Below, in pieces: positions 6,639-13,107 of a DNA stretch of 21,190 nucleotides. The first letter of the stretch is position 1. Every line of letters begins with the position of its first letter. The DNA comes from Acidimicrobiales bacterium (GTDB taxonomy: Bacteria > Actinomycetota > Acidimicrobiia > Acidimicrobiales > JABEUL01): the NCBI GenBank assembly GCA_013044465.1, contig JABEUL010000245.1:1-21190 (forward strand). The letters run 5' to 3'. Below the pieces are notes generated by a model. That model ran no database searches. It had not been told where the DNA came from and was given only the letters and a program-made list of their open reading frames with translations. A program made the position numbers and the translations under genes.

Positions 6639-7337
6639 TTGGATTTCTTAGCGTGCTTTCCTGATCCATTCCCACTTATGATGATGAGAGAATTAGAAGT
6701 TGGTGGATTTGCTGTCAAATCTTTTGGCGATGTAAATGATTTGATCAGCTATGTAGATGCAGATGAAGATTCTTCCGTATCTGCAGTAGTGGTGTCCACG
6801 CTATCTTCAACAGAATCCGGATGGGCCACTTGTAGATCCCTAAGGACTGCGAAGAATCCGATTGGACCGATTCTTGTAGTAGTTCAAACAACGAGGATTT
6901 CAGATCTAGAGATGAGAGATGATCTCTACGATGATTTTGTTCTAGATTCAATGGTTGAAGGTGAGATGTCTTATAGGGCAGCTCATTTGCTTGCTAAATC
7001 GGGTAAAAGTCGGAGACCAGAGTTGATTCAACACGGCCCGCTTATCCTAAATACCGAAACTTATCAAGCTCTGCTAGATGGAAAGCCACTAGACCTTACA
7101 TATATGGAGTATGAACTTTTAAAGTTCTTAGCATCTAGGCCAGGGAAGGTTTTTACCCGTGACACTTTGCTTTCTAGAGTGTGGGGATATGAGTATTTTG
7201 GAGGGGCAAGGACTGTTGATGTCCATGTCCGACGGCTTCGAGCCAAGCTCGGTGAGGAGCACGCCAATCTAATTGACACAGTTAGAAGTGTTGGCTATCG
7301 ATTTGGATCTTCCAGATGGTCAAGCAAGTTGCACTGA
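6639..7337 (+). CDS. glnR: GlnR-like OmpR-family regulator with degenerate receiver domain
   Basis: This 232-aa protein has an N-terminal receiver-like domain (about 1-115) and a C-terminal winged helix (about 132-222). The DNA-binding part, LDLTYMEYELLKFL (151-164), PGKVFTRDTLLSRVWGYEYFGG (168-189) and RTVDVHVRRLRAKLGEEH (191-208), then TVRSVGYRFG, is strikingly close to actinobacterial GlnR, the orphan master regulator of nitrogen assimilation. In the receiver, the strand that normally ends in the phospho-acceptor Asp reads AVVVSTLSS (49-57), with S53 in its place. Classical two-component phosphorylation is therefore not expected, consistent with GlnR having no partner kinase. The TTG start has GAGGAG at 6624-6629 with 9-nt spacing. 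Its place in an operon with glnA2 and beside glnA supports the nitrogen role. A PhoB- or MtrA-like regulator is the alternative, but the missing Asp and the context argue for GlnR. Confidence 0.8.
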   Translation: MDFLACFPDPFPLMMMRELEVGGFAVKSFGDVNDLISYVDADEDSSVSAVVVSTLSSTESGWATCRSLRTAKNPIGPILVVVQTTRISDLEMRDDLYDDFVLDSMVEGEMSYRAAHLLAKSGKSRRPELIQHGPLILNTETYQALLDGKPLDLTYMEYELLKFLASRPGKVFTRDTLLSRVWGYEYFGGARTVDVHVRRLRAKLGEEHANLIDTVRSVGYRFGSSRWSSKLH

Positions 7338-7521
7338 CCGCGGCTATTTACAGAATTCCGTAGTTGGGGTTGGATCGCTTAAATTGATCAATCGAAGGCC
7401 ACTAGCCACCTTTTGATCATGCTGGCTAGGAAAAAAATAAAGCTATCTAAGAACTAAAATTGCAAATTGCAAATAACTCGATTTCAGCTTACGTATACCC
7501 TTTGAATCCCGTTATGGAACC

Positions 7522-7549
7522 TTGAAACTTCTAGCTGTGTCAATATAAT
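7522..7549 (+). promoter_or_regulatory. promoter of the antitoxin gene
   Basis: TTGAAA (7522-7527), a 16-bp spacer and a perfect TATAAT (7544-7549) form the best sigma-70-type promoter in the window. Only 4 nt separate the -10 from the ATG at 7554, so the mRNA would be leaderless or nearly so; no Shine-Dalgarno precedes the gene. Confidence 0.65.
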
Positions 7550-7553
7550 AGTA

Positions 7554-7787
7554 ATGAGTAAGCAAGTTACTCTTCGGTTAAGTGAAGAGCTCTTAGAATT
7601 CATCGATGACTTAGTAGCCAATGGTGAGGCACTAAGCCGAGCTGCTGTAGTTTCACGAGCGCTTAACCACGAGCGGCGTCGCATCATTGCTGCACAAGAT
7701 GTAGCAATTCTCGCTCGGCTAAATGGATCTGATAAATTGCATGACTTGGCAGTATTGGATTCTCATATGGCTTTGGACATCAATTGA
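7554..7787 (+). CDS. ribbon-helix-helix antitoxin (MazE/CopG type), now orphan
   Basis: This 77-aa protein begins with a ribbon-helix-helix DNA-binding module. The strand KQVTLRLS (3-10) is followed by helices EELLEFIDDLVANG (11-24) and SRAAVVSRALNHERRRI (28-44). Such proteins dimerise, repress their own promoter and neutralise a toxin with the C-terminal tail, here LARLNGSDKLHDLAVLDSHMALDIN (53-77). Its TGA overlaps a TTG that opens a broken mazF-like frame, the usual translational coupling of antitoxin and toxin. The antitoxin reading frame itself is intact, with a good promoter. Because the partner is destroyed, it may persist as an autonomous repressor or an anti-toxin shield against related toxins. 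It could also simply not yet have decayed. Confidence 0.8.
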   Translation: MSKQVTLRLSEELLEFIDDLVANGEALSRAAVVSRALNHERRRIIAAQDVAILARLNGSDKLHDLAVLDSHMALDIN

Positions 7788-7881
7788 TTCGACCCATTCG
7801 CCTTGTAGATTGGGCAAGACTAGACCGGTCTTGGTATTGATCTATGAAATTGAACCACAAATTTTACGGAAGAAATTATAA
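7784..7881 (+). pseudogene. mazF-like toxin remnant, frameshifted and truncated
   Basis: Starting at TTG 7784, which overlaps the antitoxin stop, one frame reads IRPIRLVDWARLD and then runs into a stop at 7838-7840. A second frame, from 7816, reads KTRPVLVL followed by IYEIEPQILRKKL and TAA at 7879-7881. Joined, they give a RLDKTRPVLVL stretch, the hallmark N-terminal strand of MazF-family endoribonucleases. The 10-mer AAGACTAGAC (7816-7825) encodes the end of the first part in one frame and the start of the second in the other. A second tandem copy would restore the reading frame exactly, so loss of one 10-bp repeat unit is the simplest explanation. The remaining two thirds of MazF are missing: the remnant ends 1 nt before the stop of convergent ridA. 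Confidence 0.6.
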
Positions 7882-7882
7882 C

Positions 7883-8227
7883 TTACAGGGGTCTGTAAGC
7901 AATTGCCTCTATTTCAACTAGTGCTCCAAGTGGAAGTGCACTAACTCCGATTGCAGACCTTGCGGGCCTGTGATCTCCAAATGCTTCCATGTATGCAGTA
8001 TTCATTTCCGAATAGTTATCCATATTCGAAAGGAACACAGTAGTCTTAACAACATCGCTAAGATTTGCACCCATTTCATCAAGCAGTTTTGACATATTTG
8101 CGATTGCAGCCTTTACTTGATCTGTAAGGTCCTCAGAAAGTCCGCTTTCTGTCAGTCCAATTTGTCCGGAGCAAAATAGAAAATCTCCAGCCCTGACAAT
8201 TGGCGTGTATGGCCCTACTGGTGGCAT
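7883..8227 (-). CDS. ridA: RidA family (YjgF/UK114) reactive-imine deaminase
   Basis: This 114-aa protein covers the whole RidA fold. The N-terminal VGPYTPIVRAGDFLFCSGQIGL (4-25), the central KTTVFLSNMDNYSEMN (61-76) and the C-terminal signature PARSAIGVSALPLGALVEIEAIAY (88-111) are all present. R90 corresponds to the conserved Arg that binds the substrate carboxylate, and E107 to the Glu of the EIEAIA motif. RidA trimers hydrolyse 2-aminoacrylate and related imines formed by PLP enzymes, protecting branched-chain amino-acid and other pathways. The ATG is separated by 1 nt from the upstream lipoprotein stop. Its Shine-Dalgarno GGAGG lies inside the last Gly codons of that gene, so translation is probably coupled. 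The leuCD operon lies 2.3 kb away. Confidence 0.93.
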   Translation of the reverse strand: MPPVGPYTPIVRAGDFLFCSGQIGLTESGLSEDLTDQVKAAIANMSKLLDEMGANLSDVVKTTVFLSNMDNYSEMNTAYMEAFGDHRPARSAIGVSALPLGALVEIEAIAYRPL

Positions 8228-8228
8228 A

Positions 8229-9107
8229 TCAACCTCCGCAACTCGAAATTATGCTGCACTGAACGGGATTTGGAGGGATAGGCACATTAACCTGTTCTCC
8301 CCAGTTTGAAAACACAACTGTTGTTGAACCAGCCGTAGTGCCAGCGGAACCTGAAACTACCGATTCTATCGGGAAGAATGGTGAAACTTGGGAAATTGCA
8401 ACCGTGATATTCACCATCATCTGATTCGACCCGGTATTGGTTACTAATGATCCTGAGATTTCCATAACCGGCTGGCCGTTGACCACACTTTTTACTGGTT
8501 TTGAAAGGCCCTGGCTTGGCAACGATGTCGTAAGAAGTGACCCCAAGGAAAGATCAGCCGCAATTGCGCTATAGGCAGGCTCACTCGAGATATATTCAAT
8601 CCATTTATTAGCATATGTCGCGGCGTCACTTGAATTAAATCCGTTGTAATTCGAAAGTGCCGCAGCATCGCCAATAACGTAGATGTTTCCGTTTGCCAAT
8701 CTGACTGTAGTCGTGCCTTGGCCACCACCGCTGCTCGTTTGGATGCCACTTGATACTTGGGCATCCCCAACTTGAGCAGTACTAGTTCCACCTGCGGTAT
8801 TGGCCACAGTGTAATGAACCGATCCAGCTTTATTCGCCGCTTTCAGCGACAAAGAAATAATTTGCTGTGAGGTCAAACCCTTTAGAGTTGATGGGGCAGT
8901 AGTTGTCGAACCTGGGCTCGTCGAAAAAGGAAGAGTACTGCCTTGGGTTGTGGTTGACACATTATTCTTGGCCCGTGTAGTTGATGACTGAGAGGTCTTG
9001 GCTGTATTTGTGGGTCCTGAGCAATTTGTCAAAAAAAGCGCCATGACTATTAGTGCGAGGAATGGTCCGAAAACACTTTGCAACTTTGAAGGAAGCATTG
9101 GGTTCAC
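8229..9107 (-). CDS. putative secreted lipoprotein, paralogue of the upstream gene
   Basis: I recognise no named family. The 292-aa product has a lipoprotein signal peptide: a hydrophobic stretch FGPFLALIVMALFLT (13-27) and lipobox LTNC with C29 as the lipidated residue. A Ser/Thr-rich linker (30-75) follows, then a beta-rich domain with SVHYTV (96-101), GNIYVIGDAAALSNY (145-159) and KWIEYI. It ends with FSNWGEQVNVPIPP and two cysteines in CSIISSC that could form a disulfide. The protein 21 nt upstream shares the same plan and the C-terminal FSNW...CSxISSC, so the two arose by duplication. The GTG start at 9107 and an ATG at 9098 are both possible; neither has a good ribosome-binding site. 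It is expected on the outer face of the membrane. The distant resemblance is to actinobacterial LppX/LprG-like lipoproteins, but lipid carriage is speculation. Confidence 0.8.
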   Translation of the reverse strand: MNPMLPSKLQSVFGPFLALIVMALFLTNCSGPTNTAKTSQSSTTRAKNNVSTTTQGSTLPFSTSPGSTTTAPSTLKGLTSQQIISLSLKAANKAGSVHYTVANTAGGTSTAQVGDAQVSSGIQTSSGGGQGTTTVRLANGNIYVIGDAAALSNYNGFNSSDAATYANKWIEYISSEPAYSAIAADLSLGSLLTTSLPSQGLSKPVKSVVNGQPVMEISGSLVTNTGSNQMMVNITVAISQVSPFFPIESVVSGSAGTTAGSTTVVFSNWGEQVNVPIPPNPVQCSIISSCGG

Positions 9108-9128
9108 GAAGCCAGCTTAGCCTTCATG

Positions 9129-9893
9129 TTACTTGCACGAACTTATGGTTGAGCAGCTAATTGAACCTGGAGGAAGAGCTATATTTGGCATTTTATTCCA
9201 ATTTGAGAATGAAATGGTTGCCTTTAGTAAAGAACCGGCCTGCGAGAGACTAACATCGGCGCCAACTATGTAATTCGGTGCTTTCATTGCAATGTACACC
9301 TTGGCATTTCCAGTGGCACCACTCCCATTGGCGCTCGAGGGCAATCCACCACTAACAGTGACTACTTGCCGGCCGTTGTATGTAGTGGGTCCACTGACTG
9401 TTAATTTGCCCGACGGAATGAAATTTGGGAGGAGTGAAGACATAGTCAAACTCGATGAAAGTGAAGGATAACTCGAATTTGCTTGGGTGAACGAAATCCA
9501 TTTCCCTGAATATGCCGCGGCATCTTGAGCATTTAGTCCAATGTCATTTTGAAGCGCCGCGGTGTTTCCATTCACATATGCTGTCCCACTCATCAAAACT
9601 ACCTGATCTGTCATCGTCCCGGCTTTAGAAAGAGCTTGACCAGCATCAGAGGAGGCGTCACCTGAGACTACGTCTAGTTGATTTGCAGATGATGAAGTGG
9701 ACTGAGCAACCCCAGAGTAGTGGACTCCTTTTGCAGCATTGTCGAAAGTTGCCGCCTTGGCAAGCAGCTGAACGCCATTAAGCGCCAATAGCCCAGTGCG
9801 AGGTGCTGGGGATGTCGATGTCGAATTACTTGAACAAGCACTCCCCACTAGCGCCACTAAAAATAAAACAGCAGCATATAATTTAATCTTCAA
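9129..9893 (-). CDS. putative secreted lipoprotein, first of a paralogous pair
   Basis: No named family is recognised. The 254-aa product starts with a short basic n-region MKIK, a hydrophobic core LYAAVLFLVALV (5-16) and lipobox GSAC with C20. A Ser/Thr/Pro linker leads into a domain with GVHYSG (57-62), GTAYVNGNTAALQND (103-117), DAAAYSGKWISF and GRQVVTVSGG. The end is FSNWNKMPNIALPPGSISCSTISSC plus Lys, matching the tail of the downstream paralogue. The start is TTG at 9893-9891; it is chosen because it gives a complete signal peptide, and GGAG lies 11 nt upstream. With the second lipoprotein and ridA it forms a closely spaced minus-strand unit. Joint envelope function with its paralogue is likely, nature unknown. 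Confidence 0.8.
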   Translation of the reverse strand: MKIKLYAAVLFLVALVGSACSSNSTSTSPAPRTGLLALNGVQLLAKAATFDNAAKGVHYSGVAQSTSSSANQLDVVSGDASSDAGQALSKAGTMTDQVVLMSGTAYVNGNTAALQNDIGLNAQDAAAYSGKWISFTQANSSYPSLSSSLTMSSLLPNFIPSGKLTVSGPTTYNGRQVVTVSGGLPSSANGSGATGNAKVYIAMKAPNYIVGADVSLSQAGSLLKATISFSNWNKMPNIALPPGSISCSTISSCK

Positions 9894-10002
9894 TTTGGAA
9901 AATTCTCCGATGTTGGCCCGAGGAGGTAATGTTAGCTAGATATTGCGGTAAAAACAGTTCACATCTATATTGAGAACTTGCCGGATTCAAAAACTATATA
10001 AC

Positions 10003-10371
10003 TCAACTAAAGGAAGAGCCGCAACCGCATGTTTTGGTTGCATTTGGATTAGTGATGTGAAACCCTGCGCCCTGGAGACCGTCTTCGAACTCTAAGGTTG
10101 AGCCTCGAAGCAAGTTGGCACTTTCAGTATCTACTGCGACTTTCACGGACCCATAGGATTTGACGATGTCATCGCTATTTATCTCCGTGTCGAAGAACAT
10201 GTCATAGCTAAATCCAGAGCATCCACCTGGTTTCACTGCAACCCTCAGTACCAGTTCGTCTAACTCGTCTTCTTGGGCGAGAAGCTCAGCTACTTTTTCC
10301 TGGGCTTTTGCAGTTAATGTTATGGGTGATGGCTTTTTCCCAATCGTTACACTCGATGCTGTAGTAGTCAC
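10003..10371 (-). CDS. erpA: A-type iron-sulfur carrier (ErpA/IscA/HesB family)
   Basis: This 122-aa protein carries the three invariant cysteines of A-type carriers: C51 in KPGGCSGFSYD and C115/C117 in TKTCGCGSSF. The body begins at about residue 17 with ITLTAKAQEKVAELL and includes LRVAVKPGG, the acidic DTEINSDD and GLQGAGFHITNPNA. These proteins hand [2Fe-2S] or [4Fe-4S] clusters from the scaffold to apo-enzymes in the cytosol. The first 15 residues are a poorly conserved extension. The GTG start at 10371-10369 has AAAGGAG 5 nt upstream. It is divergent from leuC, whose product needs a [4Fe-4S] cluster, a sensible client. IscA, SufA and ErpA are hard to tell apart by sequence alone, so the symbol is provisional. 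Confidence 0.92.
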   Translation of the reverse strand: MTTTASSVTIGKKPSPITLTAKAQEKVAELLAQEDELDELVLRVAVKPGGCSGFSYDMFFDTEINSDDIVKSYGSVKVAVDTESANLLRGSTLEFEDGLQGAGFHITNPNATKTCGCGSSFS

Positions 10372-10450
10372 TGGTGCTCCTTTTATTTGTTGATTACGAT
10401 GAATAACTATCTAATAAACTATGATAGCGCTTTTGCAACCAAAATGTGCC

Positions 10451-10496
10451 CTCGCCCAGGGTGAGAGGCGCTTGTTCGAGTCGATAGGCTATATCT
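10451..10496 (+). promoter_or_regulatory. leuC upstream region: inverted repeat and leaderless -10
   Basis: TAGGCT (10485-10490) stands exactly 6 nt before the GTG of leuC, fitting a -10 element of a leaderless transcript; there is no Shine-Dalgarno. About 20 bp further upstream, CTCGCCC (10451-10457) and GGGTGAG (10459-10465) form a near-perfect palindrome with one G-T mismatch. It may be an operator for the leuCD operon. No clear -35 is seen. Confidence 0.4.
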
Positions 10497-11924
10497 GTGA
10501 CCACAACTAAAAATCCCGAAAGCAGACCATTAACCCTGGCTGAGAAGGTCTGGGAACGACATGTTATTTCAAGAAAAGAGGGCGAGCCCGATCTTTTGTG
10601 GATTGACCTCCATTTAGTGCATGAAGTTACTTCCCCTCAAGCATTTGACGGTCTCCGCTTGGCCGGCAGGACGGTAGCTCGACCGGACCTAACTGTCGCT
10701 ACAGCTGATCACAATGTCCCTACAATCGACATTGACAAACCTGTGGCTGATCCGATTTCAGCCAAACAGTTGGAAGTATTGGCTTCCAACTGTGAAGAGT
10801 TCGCAATTAAGTACTTTCCCATGGGAGACAAAGGTCAAGGTATTGTGCACGTAATCGGTCCTGAAATGGGCCTTTCGCTCCCGGGGATGACAATAGTTTG
10901 CGGAGACAGCCACACTGCCACACATGGAGCTTTTGGGGCCCTGGCATTTGGAATCGGCACCAGTGAAGTAGAGCACGTATTGGCCACTCAAACACTTCCT
11001 CAGATAAAGCCTAAGACCATGGCAGTAAATGTAATTGGCGACTTGCCAGACGGCGTAAGTGCAAAAGACCTGATCTTGGCAATAATCGGTGAAATAGGTA
11101 CAGGCGGAGGTATTGGTTCGATCATCGAATACAGGGGAGAGGCAATAAGGAATCTTTCGATGGAGGGGCGGATGACAATCTGCAATATGTCCATTGAAGC
11201 CGGTGCCAGAGCCGGAATGATTGCACCTGATGAGACCACTTTCGAATATGTTAAAGGTCGAGCCCATTCCCCCAAGGGACCAGCTTGGGACGAAGCCTTA
11301 GCTGACTGGAAAACTCTCAAGAGCGATGAAGGTGCAATATTTGACAGGGAAGTAAACATCGATGCTTCCAAACTGGCGCCCTATGTGTCTTGGGGAACTA
11401 ACCCTTCCCAGGTAATTCAGATTTCAGATTCCATTCCCGACCCCAATTCAATTGAATCGCAAAGTCTTAAAGAATCTGCCGAGCGAGCATTGGTTTATAT
11501 GGGCTTGGTTCCGGGAACTCCTGTTAAGGACATTCCTGTAGATACGGTTTTTATTGGATCATGCACAAATTCACGGATTGAAGATCTTCGAGTAGCTGCT
11601 TCTGTGGTAAAAGGCCATCACGTTAAAAAAGGTCTTCGAGCAATGGTCGTCCCAGGAAGCCAGCGTGTAAAGGCTCAGGCAGAAAGTGAAGGTTTGGACT
11701 CAGTTTTCAGAGAGGCCGGATTTGAATGGAGAGAAGCTGGATGCTCTATGTGTCTGGCAATGAATCCTGACAAGTTGTCTCCGGGGGAGAGATGTGCCTC
11801 AACTTCGAACCGCAACTTTGAAGGCAGGCAGGGCAGAGGGGGCAGAACTCATCTAGTCTCACCTGCCGTAGCAGCGGCCACTGCTGTAGTTGGAAAATTT
11901 GCTAGCCCAGCCGACATAGCTTAA
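10497..11924 (+). CDS. leuC: 3-isopropylmalate dehydratase large subunit
   Basis: The 475-aa LeuC is the [4Fe-4S] subunit of isopropylmalate isomerase, which converts 2-isopropylmalate to 3-isopropylmalate in leucine synthesis. Diagnostic segments are LHLVHEVTSPQAFDGLR (38-54), TADHNVPT (69-76), VCGDSHTATHGAFGALAFGIGTSEVEH (134-160) and GSCTNSRIEDLR (354-365). The cluster ligands are C356 and, in AGCSMCLAMNPD, C416 and C419. GRGGRTHLVSP (446-456) is the C-terminal substrate-site motif. The length is normal for the bacterial form. The GTG start has no ribosome-binding site and fits a leaderless mRNA. leuD follows after 14 nt with a strong Shine-Dalgarno. The protein must pair with LeuD for activity. 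Confidence 0.98.
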   Translation: MTTTKNPESRPLTLAEKVWERHVISRKEGEPDLLWIDLHLVHEVTSPQAFDGLRLAGRTVARPDLTVATADHNVPTIDIDKPVADPISAKQLEVLASNCEEFAIKYFPMGDKGQGIVHVIGPEMGLSLPGMTIVCGDSHTATHGAFGALAFGIGTSEVEHVLATQTLPQIKPKTMAVNVIGDLPDGVSAKDLILAIIGEIGTGGGIGSIIEYRGEAIRNLSMEGRMTICNMSIEAGARAGMIAPDETTFEYVKGRAHSPKGPAWDEALADWKTLKSDEGAIFDREVNIDASKLAPYVSWGTNPSQVIQISDSIPDPNSIESQSLKESAERALVYMGLVPGTPVKDIPVDTVFIGSCTNSRIEDLRVAASVVKGHHVKKGLRAMVVPGSQRVKAQAESEGLDSVFREAGFEWREAGCSMCLAMNPDKLSPGERCASTSNRNFEGRQGRGGRTHLVSPAVAAATAVVGKFASPADIA

Positions 11925-11925
11925 G

Positions 11926-11931
11926 AGGAGG
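11926..11931 (+). promoter_or_regulatory. Shine-Dalgarno of leuD
   Basis: AGGAGG lies 7 nt before ATG 11939 and only 4 nt before an in-frame TTG at 11936. The spacing favours the ATG as the true leuD start, giving a protein one residue shorter than the longest frame. Confidence 0.8.
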
Positions 11932-11938
11932 TATTTTG

Positions 11939-12538
11939 ATGGAACCTGTGAGAATAATTGAAGGTCATGCCCTCCCCCTTGACCGATCAGATGTCGATAC
12001 CGACCAAATAATACCGAGTGACTGGCTTAAGCGGGTTGAGAGAACAGGGTTTGGGAAGGGTCTTTTTGCCGAGTGGCGAGATGACAGAGACTTTGTATTA
12101 AATAAGAGTGAATACGGAGGGGCCACAATTTTGGTGGCCGGACCAAACTTTGGAACTGGGTCTTCAAGAGAACATGCAGTATGGGCGCTCCAGGATTATG
12201 GATTTCAAGCCGTAGTATCTTCACGATTTGCCGACATTTTTAGAAACAACTGCACCAAATCCGGTCTTGTTCCCGTGCAAGTCGATGAGTCCATAGCCCG
12301 GGAATTAATCGAAGCTATTCAAAAAGATCCGTCCCTTCTAATCGTGGTTGACCTAGAGAAGCTAATACTAAGTGCACCTGCCATTGACTTAGAAACAAGT
12401 TTTCCAATGGATACCTTCACCCAAGAGAGATACATTAACGGTCTAGACGATATTGGAATCACTTTGCGTCACGCAGGTGAGATCGATAAGTATGCTTTGA
12501 CAAGAGCAGTTTGGATGCCGTCGCTGGCTTCAAGTTAA
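11939..12538 (+). CDS. leuD: 3-isopropylmalate dehydratase small subunit
   Basis: LeuD is the swivelling domain subunit that completes the isopropylmalate isomerase with LeuC. The 199-aa sequence shows DVDTDQIIPSDWLKR near residues 18-32 and FGKGLF. The phosphate/carboxylate loop GPNFGTGSSREHAVWAL (about 68-84) has the invariant GSSREHA. It also has SRFADIFRNNCTKSGLVPV (about 93-111), all hallmark elements. Length is typical. It begins at ATG 11939 behind AGGAGG and ends in TAA, whose last A is the first base of the phosphatase ATG (TAATG). This is direct evidence for translational coupling within one operon. Confidence 0.97.
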   Translation: MEPVRIIEGHALPLDRSDVDTDQIIPSDWLKRVERTGFGKGLFAEWRDDRDFVLNKSEYGGATILVAGPNFGTGSSREHAVWALQDYGFQAVVSSRFADIFRNNCTKSGLVPVQVDESIARELIEAIQKDPSLLIVVDLEKLILSAPAIDLETSFPMDTFTQERYINGLDDIGITLRHAGEIDKYALTRAVWMPSLASS

Positions 12539-13107
12539 TGCCAGAGAGACCACCTAACATAAAAGTCTTGACCGTTTGTACGGGCAATATCTGTCGATCA
12601 CCCATGGCAGAGGCCTTTTTGCAAACAAAGTTCGATTCTAGAGGAATTGATGCTGAAGTCTCATCGGCAGGCCTACTATTTTCAGGGCGCAAGGCTGCCA
12701 AAGAGACAATCGAAATTATGAGTACAAAGGGTTTCGATTTGAGTGGTCATAGGTCACGAATTCTTGACGAAGTTGATCTTTATGACCTCGACTTAATTGT
12801 GGGAATGACCAAAGAGCACGTGCGTGAAATCGTAGTAATGTCACCTGCACTATGGCCGGTCACATTTACGCTTAAAGGGCTCGTTGCCAGTGCCAGGAAC
12901 ATTGGGCCACGCAATTCCGGCGAGCCACTTTTAGATTGGCTAAATGTAATAGGTGAAACTAGAACAAAAGCTGACTTACTGGGTGCCGATTTATCTGAAG
13001 ACATAGTCGATCCATATGATCTTGGACCTGATACGTTTTTGCAAGTTGCCGATGAAATTGACGAGCTAACTTCACAAGCAGTGAAATACATAGCAGGAAC
13101 AAACTAA
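12538..13107 (+). CDS. low-molecular-weight protein tyrosine phosphatase family
   Basis: This 189-aa cytosolic protein carries the LMW-PTP P-loop CTGNICRS (14-21: nucleophile C14, R20) directly after an initial strand, as the family requires. The general acid is D158 in DIVDPYDLG (155-163), matching the DPY loop. It is longer than a typical 150-aa enzyme because of an inserted segment (about 105-150) between the core strands and the DPY loop. A longer frame opening at 12511 is possible, but ATG 12538 is preferred because it overlaps the leuD stop and starts just before the core strand. Related proteins include arsenate reductases, but the DPY acid loop favours phosphatase. It might counteract the BY-kinase 6 kb downstream, which is inference; the operon context is leucine synthesis. 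Confidence 0.85.
   Translation: MPERPPNIKVLTVCTGNICRSPMAEAFLQTKFDSRGIDAEVSSAGLLFSGRKAAKETIEIMSTKGFDLSGHRSRILDEVDLYDLDLIVGMTKEHVREIVVMSPALWPVTFTLKGLVASARNIGPRNSGEPLLDWLNVIGETRTKADLLGADLSEDIVDPYDLGPDTFLQVADEIDELTSQAVKYIAGTN

Noticed and set aside
7402..7429. CTAGCCA-N14-TGGCTAG inverted repeat after glnR
   Set aside because: As a terminator it fails: the plus strand is followed by A residues, not T. It is also over 100 bp from the antitoxin start, so an operator role has no support.
7456..7473. AAATTGC tandem repeat upstream of the antitoxin
   Set aside because: Two 7-bp copies in AT-rich DNA are easily due to chance; no further copies or link to a promoter.
10758..11267. 169-codon open frame antisense to leuC
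   Set aside because: It lies wholly inside leuC, has no ribosome-binding site or recognisable domain, and its Cys/His-rich content is a mirror of the leuC codons.
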